Below, in pieces: positions 45,774-56,558 of a DNA stretch of 64,000 nt; the stretch's first letter is position 1, and every line of letters begins with the position of its first letter. The notes under the pieces were generated by a model that had not been told where the DNA came from, made no database searches, and saw only the letters and a program-made list of their open reading frames with translations. Source of the DNA: Liolophura sinensis (taxonomy: Eukaryota > Mollusca > Polyplacophora > Chitonida > Chitonidae); NCBI RefSeq assembly GCF_032854445.1, contig NC_088296.1, positions 22,803,853-22,867,852 on the forward strand. The letters run 5' to 3'. Made by a program: the position numbers and the translations under genes.

Positions 45774-45886
45774 GTTCCAGATTGTCTTTTATGACATATC
45801 CTGAAGTGGTCAACCTGTTTCCAATACCCCATTTCTGGGCGATTTGTTTCTTCCTATTGATTTTATTTCTGGGATTAGACAGTCAG
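45774..45886 (+). pseudogene. SLC6 relic exon 8 (TM8)
   Basis: Acceptor tttgtgtcctag; donor CAG|gtatga; open: GSRLSFMTYPEVVNLFPIPH and FLLILFLGLDSQ. 113 bp, as in the intact gene. One reversed unit of the 48-bp repeat lies 20 bp upstream. Confidence 0.75.
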
Positions 45887-46203
45887 GTATGAATACGTTG
45901 TGATCAATGAAAGCCTAACATTTTATAAAATGAATCTTGCCAGTGTTTGTAATTGTCGATACATTCATGTCTGTGTAGTACTGTCAGTTCTAGAAACTGA
46001 ACCTTATTTCCATGTGTCCTCAAAACTGAACCTTGGTGAGTATGACCTCTACATCAAACACATATCATACAACAAAAATAACGCGGTATAATCAATCGCT
46101 GTACTGTGGACCGGCGACAGCCGCTCAGACACGAGACCTGGTGGGCGTGGTCCATGATCGTGATTGGCATCAATGAGACACTGACATTACACAGCTAGAA
46201 AAT

Positions 46204-46378
46204 GTTCACATTTCTTTATTTATTTATCTATTAATTTGTTTGATTGGTGTTCTACGCCGTACTCTACAATATTTCACTTGTACGACGGCGGTCAGCAATA
46301 CAGTGGGAGGAAGCTGGGTAGAGCCAGGGAAAACCAACGACCATCCGTAGGATGCTTGCAGACCTTCTAACGTAATAA
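46204..46378 (-). mobile_element. SINE family B, 5'-truncated copy
   Basis: Minus orientation, tail complement tttatttatttatctat, body to gcagaccttctaacgta. Confidence 0.85.
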
Positions 46379-46558
46379 ATGTTTACATGTATACACTCTA
46401 GCTACGCCTTAATTTAATTAAAATCGCATTATGAAGACGAAGCCCTATATAATAAAGCACATATCTATCTATAGGTACGTGTCTACAACATCTGATCATA
46501 ACGCATTTATGTTGACTCCGCCGGACTGGGCAATAGTTAGCACGGGATAAAATGTTCA

Positions 46559-46821
46559 CGGGGCCTCCGTGGCTCAGTTGTTAGCGGGCTAGCGCAGCGT
46601 ACTGACCCAAGAGTCTCTCACCAATGCGGTCGCTGTGAGTTCAAGTCCAGCTCATGCTGGCTTCCTCTCCGGTCGTACGTGGGAAGGCCTGCCAGCAAGC
46701 TGGGGATTGTCGTGGGTTTTCCCCGGGCTTGCCCGGATTTCACCCACAATGCTGGCCCCTGCCGTATAAGTTAAACAGTCCTGGATACGGCGTAAAACAC
46801 CATTCAAATAAATAAATAAAA
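46559..46821 (+). mobile_element. SINE family B, best full-length copy
   Basis: Head ggggcctccgtggctcagtt with an A-box-like gtggctcagttgttagcg and a B box gagttcaagtcc. Then come the body, the 3' core complement (gccgtataagttaaacagtc, ggatacggcgtaaaacacca) and a caaataaataaataaa tail. This copy is the best reference for the family. Confidence 0.92.
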
Positions 46822-46869
46822 TGTTCACACTGTGGATTGATAACTTGGTAACATTTCTGTAAATGCCTT

Positions 46870-48226
46870 TACAATGTTGAATTTGTTGTACAACGCTATA
46901 ATTCCGATGGCTTGCTGCTATGCCCACACTCCAAAACTTATCCTGTTAATTTTACCAGACAGTCTGTTGTCTGAGTGTTTGTTGGACAACACTGTAACTC
47001 CGATGGCTTCCTGGTATGCACACACTCCAAAACTTATCCTGTTAATTTTACCAGACAGTCTGTTGTCTGAGTGTTTGTTGGACAACACTGTAACTCTGAT
47101 GGCTTCCTAGTATGCACACACTCCAAAACTTAACCTGTTAATTTTACCAGAAAATCTGTTGTCTGAGTGTTTGTTGGACAACACTCTAACTCCGATGGCT
47201 TCCTGGTATGCACACACTCCAAAACTTAACCTGTTGATTTTACCAGAAAATCTGTTGTCTGAGTGTTTGTTGGACAACACTCTAACTCCGATGGCTTCCT
47301 AGTATGCACACCCTCCAAAACTTATCCTGTTAATTTTACCAGAAAATCTGTTGTCTGAGTGTTTGTTGGACAACACTGTAACTCTGATGGCTTCCTGGTA
47401 TGCACACACTCCAAAACTTATCCTGTTAATTTTACCAGACAGTCTGTTGTCTGAGTGTTTGTTGGACAACACTCTAACTCCGATGGCTTCCTGGTATGCA
47501 CACACTCCAAAACTTAACCTGTTAATTTTAACAGACAGTCTGTTGTCTGAGTGTTTGTTGGACAACACTGTAACTCTGATGGCTTCCTAGTATGCACACA
47601 CTCCAAAACTTAACCTGTTAATTTTACCAGAAAATCTGTTGTCTGAGTATTTGTTGGACAACACTCTAACTCCGATGGCTTCCTGGTATGCACACACTCC
47701 AAAACTTATCCTGTTAATTTTACCAGACAGTCTGTTGTCTGAGTGTTTGTTGGACAACACTGTAACTCTGATGGCTTCCTAGTATGCACACACTCCAAAA
47801 CTTAACCTGTTAATTTTACCAGAAAATCTGTTGTCTGAGTGTTTGTTGGACAACACTCTAACTCCGATGGCTTCCTGGTATGCACACACTCCAAAACTTA
47901 TGCTGTTAATTTTACCAGACAGTCTGTTGTCTGAGTGTTTGTTGGACAACACTGTAACTCTGATGGCTTCCTAGTATGCACACACTCCAAAACTTATCCT
48001 GTTAATTTTACCAGAAAGTCTGTTGTCTGACTGTTTGTTGAACAACACTCTAACTCCGATGGCTTGCTGGTATGAACACACTCCAAAACTTAACCTCTTA
48101 ATTTTACCAGAATATCTGTTGTCTGAGTGTTTGTTGGACAACATTCTAACTCCGATGGCTTCCTGGTATGCACACACTCCAAAACTTATCCTGTTAATTT
48201 TACCAGACAGTCTGTTGTCTGAGTGA
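46870..48226 (+). repeat. 96-bp satellite, about 14 units
   Basis: Unit landmarks gttggacaacact, gatggcttcctggtatgcac and ttttaccagacagtctgttg recur every 96 bp with high identity. Because 96 is a multiple of three, 60-90-codon frames appear on both strands, but plus-strand units alternate between TGG and TAG at one codon. Not a gene. Confidence 0.95.
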
Positions 48227-48587
48227 TGCTAAAATGTTATTTTATTCTTAAAACACAATATTCTGCCATATTAAACATAATATCGTGTTAGTCTAATGGA
48301 ATCTTCATGTCAAATTGATAGAATATTGTGCTGTATTTAACAGAACAATCTGCTGCAGTTGCTGTATACATTCTAGCATCACTCAGACAACAGACCTTCT
48401 GTTGAATAAAAGCCGCGGGGAATGTTATATTTTTAATTTCTATCTCAACATACGTCGTCCCTTTTTCCATCACAGACACATTCCAGCGTAAATAGTTCTC
48501 GTTTTACATTTCACCATCTTGCTAGACGATATCTGAACATGCTCCCAGCACCTGTTGCTAAATCAATGTATATATTCCCCGACTTAC

Positions 48588-48676
48588 AGGCGGTGGTGGT
48601 TAGTGGGTGGTGGGGTGGGTGGTGTATTGGGGTGGGGGTGGGGCGAGGGCACATTGGGCTTGATTGTGGGTGGTGA
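48588..48676 (+). repeat. G-rich tract with quadruplex potential
   Basis: Many runs of three or more G separated by T or short spacers (gtggtggggtgggtggtgta, ttggggtgggggtggggcga). Confidence 0.75.
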
Positions 48677-49925
48677 AAGATCACACATGTACCATAGGCG
48701 TACGGGACTAGGCCTAGTTGGGTGCTTAACCACCAAAAGAATCCTGGTTTATGTAGGAATACAGTATACTTAAAGATGTACATCATAGAGAGTAAAACCA
48801 GGGCAGCGACGACAGTGTGATAGCTGGCAAATGGTCACACGTGAATGGTAAAATACTGCCTCTTATCAATTTGCCTCATTTAGTGTTTTATTGTAATGGC
48901 CTATTATTAAAGTTATAAATAAAAAATAGAAAAAATTTAAATAATTATTGATTAAAACCGAGTAAGAAATATTTTCATAAAAACCGACATGAGAACTTTA
49001 TTACGGACCGAATGGCAATCGCTTTCATTATGTTGATTGTTCGGATATACATCTATATTTTTTTCCGCCATCTTATTATTTGAAAACTGTTCACCTCTCG
49101 CGGCACACTGAGTACTTATGGAAGGCATCTTTTTTTTTTACAGAAAACCTCTTGGAATTTTACATTTGCACAATTCTAATCATAACATATTCATAGCATG
49201 TGAACTAAATTTAATTATTTATTTATTTGAATGTTGCTTAATGTGAGATAAATTCATACATTATTGTGATGTCGAAATACTCAGAGTTACTTGGCTCTCT
49301 CAGCCTTACTTCATCACTTTGCATTTCATCCTGTTTTGTATAGCATTGTACATATATTTCAAATACACTTCTGTGATCTACAAATGTAGAAATCTTTGTG
49401 CTTGTAGACCAAGAAACTGGATTCTCCTGCATAGCAACTTTTAGTTACATTAATATGGCCGGATATGGGCATCGTCATACCATCGTTCCATCGCCCGTTG
49501 CTTCGAGCCATCGCTTCCTGCCCTCTACTAAAACGTCTGAGGCCATCATAAACTTTGTGATCAAGATAAAAAGATTTCAACCTGCGTGTGCATGCTAATT
49601 TATATTATAATTTCACTATTTTAAAAAAAAAATAGGAAACAGTCGAAATTAGGCCAGATTGCTACTGCCTGTATAGGAGGAATTGTTTTTGCATGCAGCG
49701 GCCAACACAAACCACTATATGTGTTATGTATATATGATCTAAACAGTTGTGTACACTGAGGTTAGGGGACAAGAGAATCACTGACAACAACAGCAAAATT
49801 CCAAACACACAGTATTACATGCTGTCCTGATAACTGGCAATAGTCTACAATACATGAACCTCATGACATGTCTGGTTACAGGAGACTACGAAGCAGATTT
49901 AGGTTGTCATTCACCCGCAAAACAA

Positions 49926-49950
49926 CCACGCCCCCGCGTGACGTCACCGG
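49926..49950 (+). promoter_or_regulatory. candidate promoter elements for the MFS gene
   Basis: A CACGCCC-type GC box, a perfect CRE (tgacgtca, 49939-49946) and an adjacent ETS-type accggaa lie together in a CpG-containing patch about 500 bp before the start codon. An upstream start or an untranslated exon is possible. Confidence 0.3.
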
Positions 49951-50448
49951 AAAGCGGTTCAATCTGCGTAAGACAAACATATGCAACAGCTGTTATCTTA
50001 TGTTAGCACGAAGTGAGCATGTGAACTTTTTGCGGACAAAATAAACAAAATCAACATGGGAAAAAAGCAATATCATTCACACTGATTACAGTGACGGCAG
50101 CATTGAGCGGCGGGTGACGGCAAGTCACTGAACCGTGGCATATGTCAGCGCACCTGTCGTTCAGTGAAGTATTCTGATTGGTTGATTCGATGTTGGTTAA
50201 TGGGTGCCTAGCCTTTGACAAATAATATATGACATACGCTACGGCTGTTGAAATCAAACATGTTTTATGGTCGGACATCAACTCCACCATCGAGATTTTA
50301 GACTTCCTGGCTGGGATTCAGTGATTTTACTGGGGATTTACATCCTTGTTTCCTTTTACAACTTCCGTTGTTGTTAATTTCCGTGCTCAAGATTGGGCGG
50401 TTGTGTGAATAACTCCGATAACGGAGCATCCCAAAGGATATATCGAAG

Positions 50449-50488
50449 ATGGCGATGACTGAAATTCAGAAGAAGGATGCCATTCGTG
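50449..50488 (+). CDS. MFS exon 1
   Basis: ATG in the context gaagATGgcg; codes MAMTEIQKKDAIR and ends CGTG|gtatgt in phase 1. The start is chosen because it opens directly before the first helix exon with correct phase. Confidence 0.75.
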
Positions 50489-53400
50489 GTATGTATTTAT
50501 CGTTAATAACCTTTTCGCTGAGGCTAACGTGGATTGAAAGAGAAGAAAAGCTAAACGTTATTTTCATTTGAAAGTCATTGACGCAAGAAAGCATGAGTGA
50601 TGTGTATAGTCTAGGTATAGAGTAGTGATATGCCAGTATTAACAAATCTCAAAGCTGGCAATATTTGTTTTCCGAATCGGCTATTTAACATTTTTGTTCA
50701 CAAGTGTCATAGCACTTCAAGATTTTTCTTGACAAAGAATTGATGTAATCATTTTTTATCTCTTTGTGTATTGTGATTTATTTAATTTTCAGAACAAACT
50801 ATCACCCACTTCGTTATCATTTTTCATTTTCGCAAATTAAGTTCTCCTCCAACACAGTCTAATTATGGCCTAATCTTATGGTGTCTTTATTTTTCCCACA
50901 TTTTTATGTAAATGTTTAACAGTTTAACCATAAAATTCCACTTGTATGTACATATAACGTCTCTTATTTATCTGGATATATAAGAAACAAAACTTGCTAA
51001 ACGTCCTCTATAGGCAATGGAGGACAGGATGTCTTGTGTATAGAGATTTTTTAAAAATGTATTTGAAAGGAATCAATTGTTTAGCATTATGACATTTTTA
51101 TTCATACATACGGTTTACATGATAACAAGGATACCTCTCATTACATTCAAATCGTATTTTGCTGAATTACGGGGATTTTATGGTGAAGACAGCTTATTTT
51201 TTCCCCACGGCATCTTACAAGCGAATAGAAGGATTTGAGTACATGAATAAGTGAGAAAGGAATAACTAATGAATGTACGCTGACATCCTCCTTATTTTAG
51301 TGTGTTGTTTTGAACCTTAGTATTAGTACAGGAAATATTGATTTTATTTCAGGTCAATATCAGTTTAAACAGAATAAATGACATTAGAAAAAAAAGTCAT
51401 ACACTTTACCTATATGGCGACTGAAGGATAACACATATCTAAAGACCACTTTTTGTGGTATTTGGGTTTCAGCTTTAGTTATAAAGCTGAATTCTTACTC
51501 TTTAGGGGACCTCCGTATAGCTCGTATACATGCATACGTAATGACCCAGGAGCCTCTCACCAATGCGGCCGCTGTGAGTTCAAGTCCAGCTCATGCTGGC
51601 TTCCCATCCGGCCGTAAGTGGGAAGGTCTTTCAGCAACCTGCAGATAGCCGTGTGTTTTCCTCGGGCTTTGCCCGGTTTCATTACCATAATGCTGGCCAC
51701 CGGGCTAAAAGTGAAATATTCTTGAGTACGGCGTAAAACACCAATCAAATAAATAAATAAATTCTACCCTTTAAGTGCAAATGTAATGTTAAGAGCGCAA
51801 ATATACCAATAGTTTAATCAGGAAAAGCACACGCATTTCATTATGCGTGTAGGTCGGAAGATACCTAGGTGATACGTATACATGCATGCGTTACGAATAT
51901 TATTTGTTGGTAAACATCAGTCTTTCAACATTATTTATCCATGTACTAAAATGCTTTACTTGCCCTTTCAGCATACGGCAACTTCTTCGCCGGATGTATT
52001 ATGGTCATCGCTGCCACTTTTGACACGTGTTTTAACATATACGCTGTGGATTTGAAGAAGACATTTGGATACTCTCAAACGGAGCGTAAGTAACAGGACT
52101 TTGAAACATGTGCTAAATTTATCATCGAGAAATGGTAGTAATAGACCTAGGTGGTAAAATCACTTCTAATGCCTCGCACTTTGGCCTCCTAGCAATATAA
52201 GTGGAGCTTAGTGCAGTTTTTCACTTCTACTCCCGGGGTATCTTTTTGGTCTGAGGTAAACAAGGCTCATTTTGTTTTGGAATCAAGAAATTCCGTCAAG
52301 AGGAGGTAAATGGCAGCGATTTTCTCCCCAGTTCAACAGACACGTGAATTTCTTCAGCGTAAAGTACGTCTTTCATCGCGACACTAACTCTAACGGGACG
52401 AGGATTTATTATATGAAAATTCTTAGAATATTTATGTGTACCCTTGTAATTGAAAATAAAATAAATGTAAGTATCAATGAGGTGAAAAATTAATTTTGGA
52501 TCGAAGTAATTGAGACCTGTTAATACCTAATAAAATTAATATCAGTCTATACTTGTCACGATGAAAACATCTAAACATAATACGATGAACCCAGCAGTAT
52601 GATTTAGTATGAAATTTTTTTTCCTAGGTCAAAATAACTCGTTTCTTTGACCCCGATTCCAAAGGACGTGTTTTTTTCGTTCCCAGAATGAGAACTGTCG
52701 AATTGTTAGTATGATGGAAGGGAGACAAACCTTTACAGAATGTAAATTTTAATCAGTAACAAATTGTGTGCGTGTTATCTCCCCTGCTTCTGAACATGCG
52801 CGTTAAGTTACTGGTATGCTTATTTTGTCCACAAACACAAATGTTACACGTTGTTAGGCCTTATCAAATTTATCCACAAAATGAAATTTGGTGTCAGGAT
52901 TGGATGAGGAATAGGTGAACAGATGGGTGGCTTCTCAGATTTCTCCGAATGGTGTAGACTTCGACTGTATTTATTTTCTTTAAAACATAGAATGTATAGC
53001 GTTGGATTTAGAACGGGGTACTAAAAACCTTTAACGGAGTTAAATATAATTTCAATTTCTCCTGAACTGCGAGTTTTCGGTTGTTATTCCACGTACCCAT
53101 ACATGGTACAGTAGTTATGAAATATCAGCGCTGTCCGATGCAATCTGTCCCACGTTATACCACAAGCTGTTACCTAGTGCAACAACAACCTATATTGGAT
53201 GTACCGGGAATGTAGCAGAGGTCATGCTAGTGATTTTGCTTATTTATTATAAAGAAATAACATTGGATTTACACGACATTTACACACAAGACACAGATGG
53301 TAACATTTAATTGTCACCGTGTAGTTGACGTGATCGCGCACCACAATAACAGGAGCCTAACAACAATGCGATCTCTGTGAGTTCAAGTCCAGCTCATGCT

Positions 53401-55628
53401 GGCTTACTCTCAACACTTGTCGCTTGAAAAAACCATTTTAACCTGTATTGATGAAAACAGATCTACAGCTTGCAGTATGAAATTGTATTTATTACCTTTG
53501 AAAAGGATAATACTGTGTAAATCATGTGTTTGTGGTATATGAACAGAAAAAAAAACAAAAAAAAACAAAGCAAAACAAAACAAACACAAACGAAATAGAC
53601 CATTATGCATCACCATAGTCTATCTCCACTATTGGCAAAATAAGTTTTGTCAACTACCTGGCGAGGGGAGAAGGTTTAGTCCGGGCATTCTGTCTTTCTC
53701 CATCTATTAACGTGAAGGGTGTTATACAAGTACCTATGTTATTAAATACCAAATGCATGAAATAAGCAAACAAATGTAAATGGTTGATGATTGGTTGAAT
53801 TAAGAGACATACAAGTCAAAAAATTCTGCACAATGTGGCCAAACACAAATCAGATGAATAGACACATTAACTACGTGCCTTTTGTTCCCTTTATTCTTGC
53901 AGTGGAATTCGTGGCTGCCGCCGGTATGGTCGGTCTTTTCTTCGCTCTGCCCTGCCCTCTGTTGATGAAGCGATTTGGCTTCAACAAGACCATGGTAATC
54001 ACATTCTTCATCGCTGAGATCGGAATGGTCGGGATGGGTATCTGTGCCTCCTACCCGGATGTCTTCTCCGATCAAATTATCTTATTCTCAATATTCCAGT
54101 TCATGGCATGTAAGTATACATGAGTAACCTGATATGACTTTGTATTATTGAAGATGGCCGAGAAAAGGTCTGCCAGCTATCTGAGGATGGTTGTGGGTTT
54201 CCTTCAGGCTCTGCCGGTTTCCTCCCACCATAATGTTGGCGGCCGTCGTTTAAGTGAAATATTCTTGAGTACGGCGTCAAAACACCAATCAAACAAATAA
54301 ATCAAATAAGTAAATAAATAAATCTATGTAGAAGATGCACTTTGTATTAATCACATTTACTTGACAGTTATAAACAAACTAAGGCTTTTAGTTCTGGTGT
54401 TATGATCAATGATAATATTATTATTTGTTTTGTCCTGATTTGTAACAAACGTCAGTGTATATCTGCCGTTGATAGAAATAGTTTTGAGCGTGCAATAATA
54501 ATAATATTATTTGTTTGGTTCTGATTTGTAGCCAACGGCAACGTCTACCTACTGCTAATAGCCATCGATCTGAGCGTGGCGTCGTTTCCGATACGTCACG
54601 CAGGTAAACTGATCGGCGTTCTCAACGCTTTCTGCAGCATTGGGAACATCGTTTACGTCGGTATCTACAGTACGTTTTTCGGCTCCACCGGCAACGTCGC
54701 CGGTCTGTTTTTCGCAGCTTCTGGAATGGTGGCGTTTTGTCTGATAGGCTACACGATTTTACAGAACGTCGCACCCGCAAGGAAAGTGATTGAGGAAGAA
54801 ATCGAACCGCCGTCGACACCCGAAGAGAACCACAATCAACGTTACGGCTATAGCAACTCGGAGAAAGCCGCCCTGATTCGCAAGGACTTCCACGAAAGTT
54901 TCGAGCTTATCGAGAAGAAATCTGACACGGGATTCCGCGCAAACGACGTCTACGAGCCTCCAGGTTCTGTTCTAACTCTCCCTCTCCTAGCTACGACCTG
55001 CCTGTTTCACTTGATCGCTTGGCCATCCGCAATCTCTGAGACCGTTGGCTACCTTTACATGAACAATATCTCCTCTATGCTGGAGTCACTAGGCATCGAA
55101 GGCAGTCGAGATCCCTTCATCATCGCTCTTACCCTCTCTAGCTCCATCGTCCGTATCGCTATCGGCGCCGTCTTTGACGTTGTCAGGGGCTACAACAGAA
55201 GAGTTGCACTGCTCATTTCCTCCTCCGCCCTCTACGTCCTCTCTATCGTCGTCATCTTCTTCGACATGAATAGCTACGCCGCTGTCATGACCGGCACTAT
55301 CATTTCAGGTCTCGGCTTAGGCGTTATCATCACCATATCCCTCGCTTTCCTCACGAGCATGTTTGGCAAACAAAACAACATCCTTGTCCAGGGTTGCTTT
55401 CTCACTCTAACGTGCTTCGTGCAGCTCGGCATGCACCTCATCGTCGGACATTTCTATGACGTGGCGGGCGACCACGCCGCTGCAATGGCGGACAGCTCAA
55501 TCCCAGAATGCTTCAATAACTTCTGCTTCCTCTGGAGCCTCCTTCTGATGTTGATGGTATCCTCGCTGTCGATAGGTTTTTATTCCGTGCTGTATATTAT
55601 CAAAGACAAAATGCATCTGTACAGATAA
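50449..55628 (+). CDS. major-facilitator transporter, nodulin-like/monocarboxylate-like, 4 exons
   Basis: Four exons with consensus splice sites, all junctions phase 1, give 485 residues and about 12 membrane helices split by a charged central loop (about residues 200-266). The N-terminal half has the nodulin-like/MFS signature FNIYAVDLKKTFGYSQTE, then a second helix and LLMKRFGFNKT at the loop 2-3 position. The C-terminal half has FDVVRGYNRRVALL at the equivalent loop 8-9. The protein should be a plasma- or organelle-membrane carrier of a small solute; the substrate cannot be inferred. No frame break. This is the best-preserved gene in the window. A polyadenylation signal follows 140 bp after the stop. 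Confidence 0.85.
50489..51971 (+). other. MFS intron 1
   Basis: 1.5 kb of AT-rich sequence with one SINE B copy at 51505-51765. No other feature seen. Confidence 0.7.
51505..51765 (+). mobile_element. SINE family B, near full-length
   Basis: Head ggggacctccgtatagctcg, B box gagttcaagtccagctcatg, tail caaataaataaataaat. Confidence 0.9.
51972..52085 (+). CDS. MFS exon 2 (TM1)
   Basis: Acceptor ccctttcag; donor GAGC|gtaagt; phase 1 both ends. It codes AYGNFFAGCIMVIAATFDTC and FNIYAVDLKKTFGYSQTE. Confidence 0.85.
52086..53902 (+). other. MFS intron 2
   Basis: 1.8 kb, AT-rich, with a SINE B head fragment at 53349-53412 and an A-rich run near 53547-53590. Nothing else recognised. Confidence 0.7.
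53349..53412 (+). mobile_element. SINE family B, head fragment
   Basis: Only the tRNA-like 5' part remains (gagttcaagtccagctcatg within it). It is the reverse of the usual 5' truncation. Confidence 0.75.
53903..54109 (+). CDS. MFS exon 3 (TM2-TM3)
   Basis: Acceptor tattcttgcag; donor GCAT|gtaagt; phase 1 both ends. It codes LEFVAAAGMVGLFFALPCPL, LMKRFGFNKTMVI and the next helix. Confidence 0.87.
54160..54327 (+). mobile_element. SINE family B, 5'-truncated copy in MFS intron 3
   Basis: From ggtctgccagctatctgagg to a caaacaaataaatc tail. Confidence 0.88.
54532..55628 (+). CDS. MFS exon 4 (TM4-TM12, stop)
   Basis: Acceptor gatttgtag; 1,097 bp, 365 codons without interruption, ending KDKMHLYR and TAA. 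It holds the rest of the N-half, the charged loop (RKVIEEEIEPPSTPEENHNQ within it) and all C-half helices. Codons end in C far more often than in the small exons of the other genes, and no intron interrupts it. Confidence 0.92.
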
Positions 55629-55768
55629 ATATGAGCCGAATTTGTATATTGAACTGATGTTACTTTCTTAAACATAAAAATATGTCGTCGTAAAATAATT
55701 GTACCTGTAGCATGCTGGCAGCTGTCTAGCACGTATGTTACAGCGTATTCAACGTGTAAATATCTGTA

Positions 55769-55774
55769 AATAAA
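55769..55774 (+). promoter_or_regulatory. MFS polyadenylation signal
   Basis: AATAAA within gtaaataaatgttg, about 140 bp after the stop codon, followed by a T/G-rich stretch. Confidence 0.65.
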
Positions 55775-55924
55775 TGTTGTTTATTGAAGTCTACATACTG
55801 TCGACTGTTTTACGGATGCGTTTTAAATTTAGGGATCATCTAACCGTGTTTTAACATTGCTTGGCGCAAAATCTAAACGTTAAAGGAGCCATTAGAATGG
55901 TTCAATTACTTAACGGTATGTGGC

Positions 55925-56050
55925 AAGTTCTTGCGGATGGTCGTGTGTTTCCCGCGGGCTCTGCCGGGTTTCTTCCCACCATAAAGCTGGCCGCCGTCGT
56001 ATAATTTGAAATATTCTTGAGTATAGTGTAAATCACAAATTAAATTAATT
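55925..56050 (+). mobile_element. SINE family B fragment
   Basis: 3' half, cttgcggatggtcgtgtgtt to an A/T-rich end. Confidence 0.85.
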
Positions 56051-56397
56051 GATCCCTTAATAAAACAGCAACGGTGTAGATAGATACATTCCGAAAAGGG
56101 TTAAATGTTTAACATTAATCACATTAAACCCCATCCTTACTACAAATATAAAAAGGCCGGAATTATTGTAACACTTTCCGTGAAAGTATGTCATTGAAGT
56201 ACGATAAATCTGTGAAAAACTCTACACTAACACATTTCAACTGTGTGACTGAAACTATGCTGCGAATATCGGCAGCGCATTTTGTGACGATTAAACTCGT
56301 CACTAAAAGTGAAAAAAAAATCTTTTGTCTCTGCAACTGTGCTGCGATCTTCAGCGTAATTCGCGGGGTATCAGGTTCGTTCCTAAGAGCGAAAATT

Positions 56398-56558
56398 CAA
56401 GTCTTCCTCTCCGGTCATACTTGGAAAGGTCTGACTTGCGGATGTTCGTGGGTTTCCCACGGGCTCTGCCCGGATTCCTCCCACCACGATGCTGGCCGCC
56501 GTTGTGTTAGTGAATTATTCTTGAGTACGGCGTAAAACACCAATCCAATATATTAATA
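56398..56558 (+). mobile_element. SINE family B fragment
   Basis: From tcttcctctccggtcatact to gagtacggcgtaaaacacca; the tail is short. Confidence 0.88.

Larger units (their letters stand above)
41166..45886 (+). pseudogene. decayed SLC6 paralogue (exons 3, 5, 6, 7, 8 only)
   Basis: Five exons align one-to-one with exons 3, 5, 6, 7 and 8 of the upstream SLC6 gene, on the same strand, with the same phases. Lengths: 135, 125 and 113 bp are identical, 105 versus 104 bp is not. Exons 1, 2, 4 and 9-13 were not found in the available space. Exon 3 and exon 6 each carry a frame break. It is therefore a pseudogene of a diverged paralogue (about half of residues differ by eye), not a recent copy. Its TM7 has Asp where the family has Asn. 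Confidence 0.75.
48227..50448. other. intergenic, 5' of the MFS gene
   Basis: Holds a G-rich patch (48588-48676), one 48-bp-repeat unit (48775-48840) and a promoter-like cluster near 49926-49950. No exon recognised. Confidence 0.5.

Noticed and set aside
46559-46650. tRNA gene
   Set aside because: A- and B-box-like text is the head of a SINE; it continues into a conserved body and an A-rich tail and recurs at other loci, and no complete cloverleaf is evident.
46874-48226. 60-90-codon frames with a 32-residue period
   Set aside because: Satellite of 96 bp; units carry TAG in place of TGG at intervals and there is no start or splice context.
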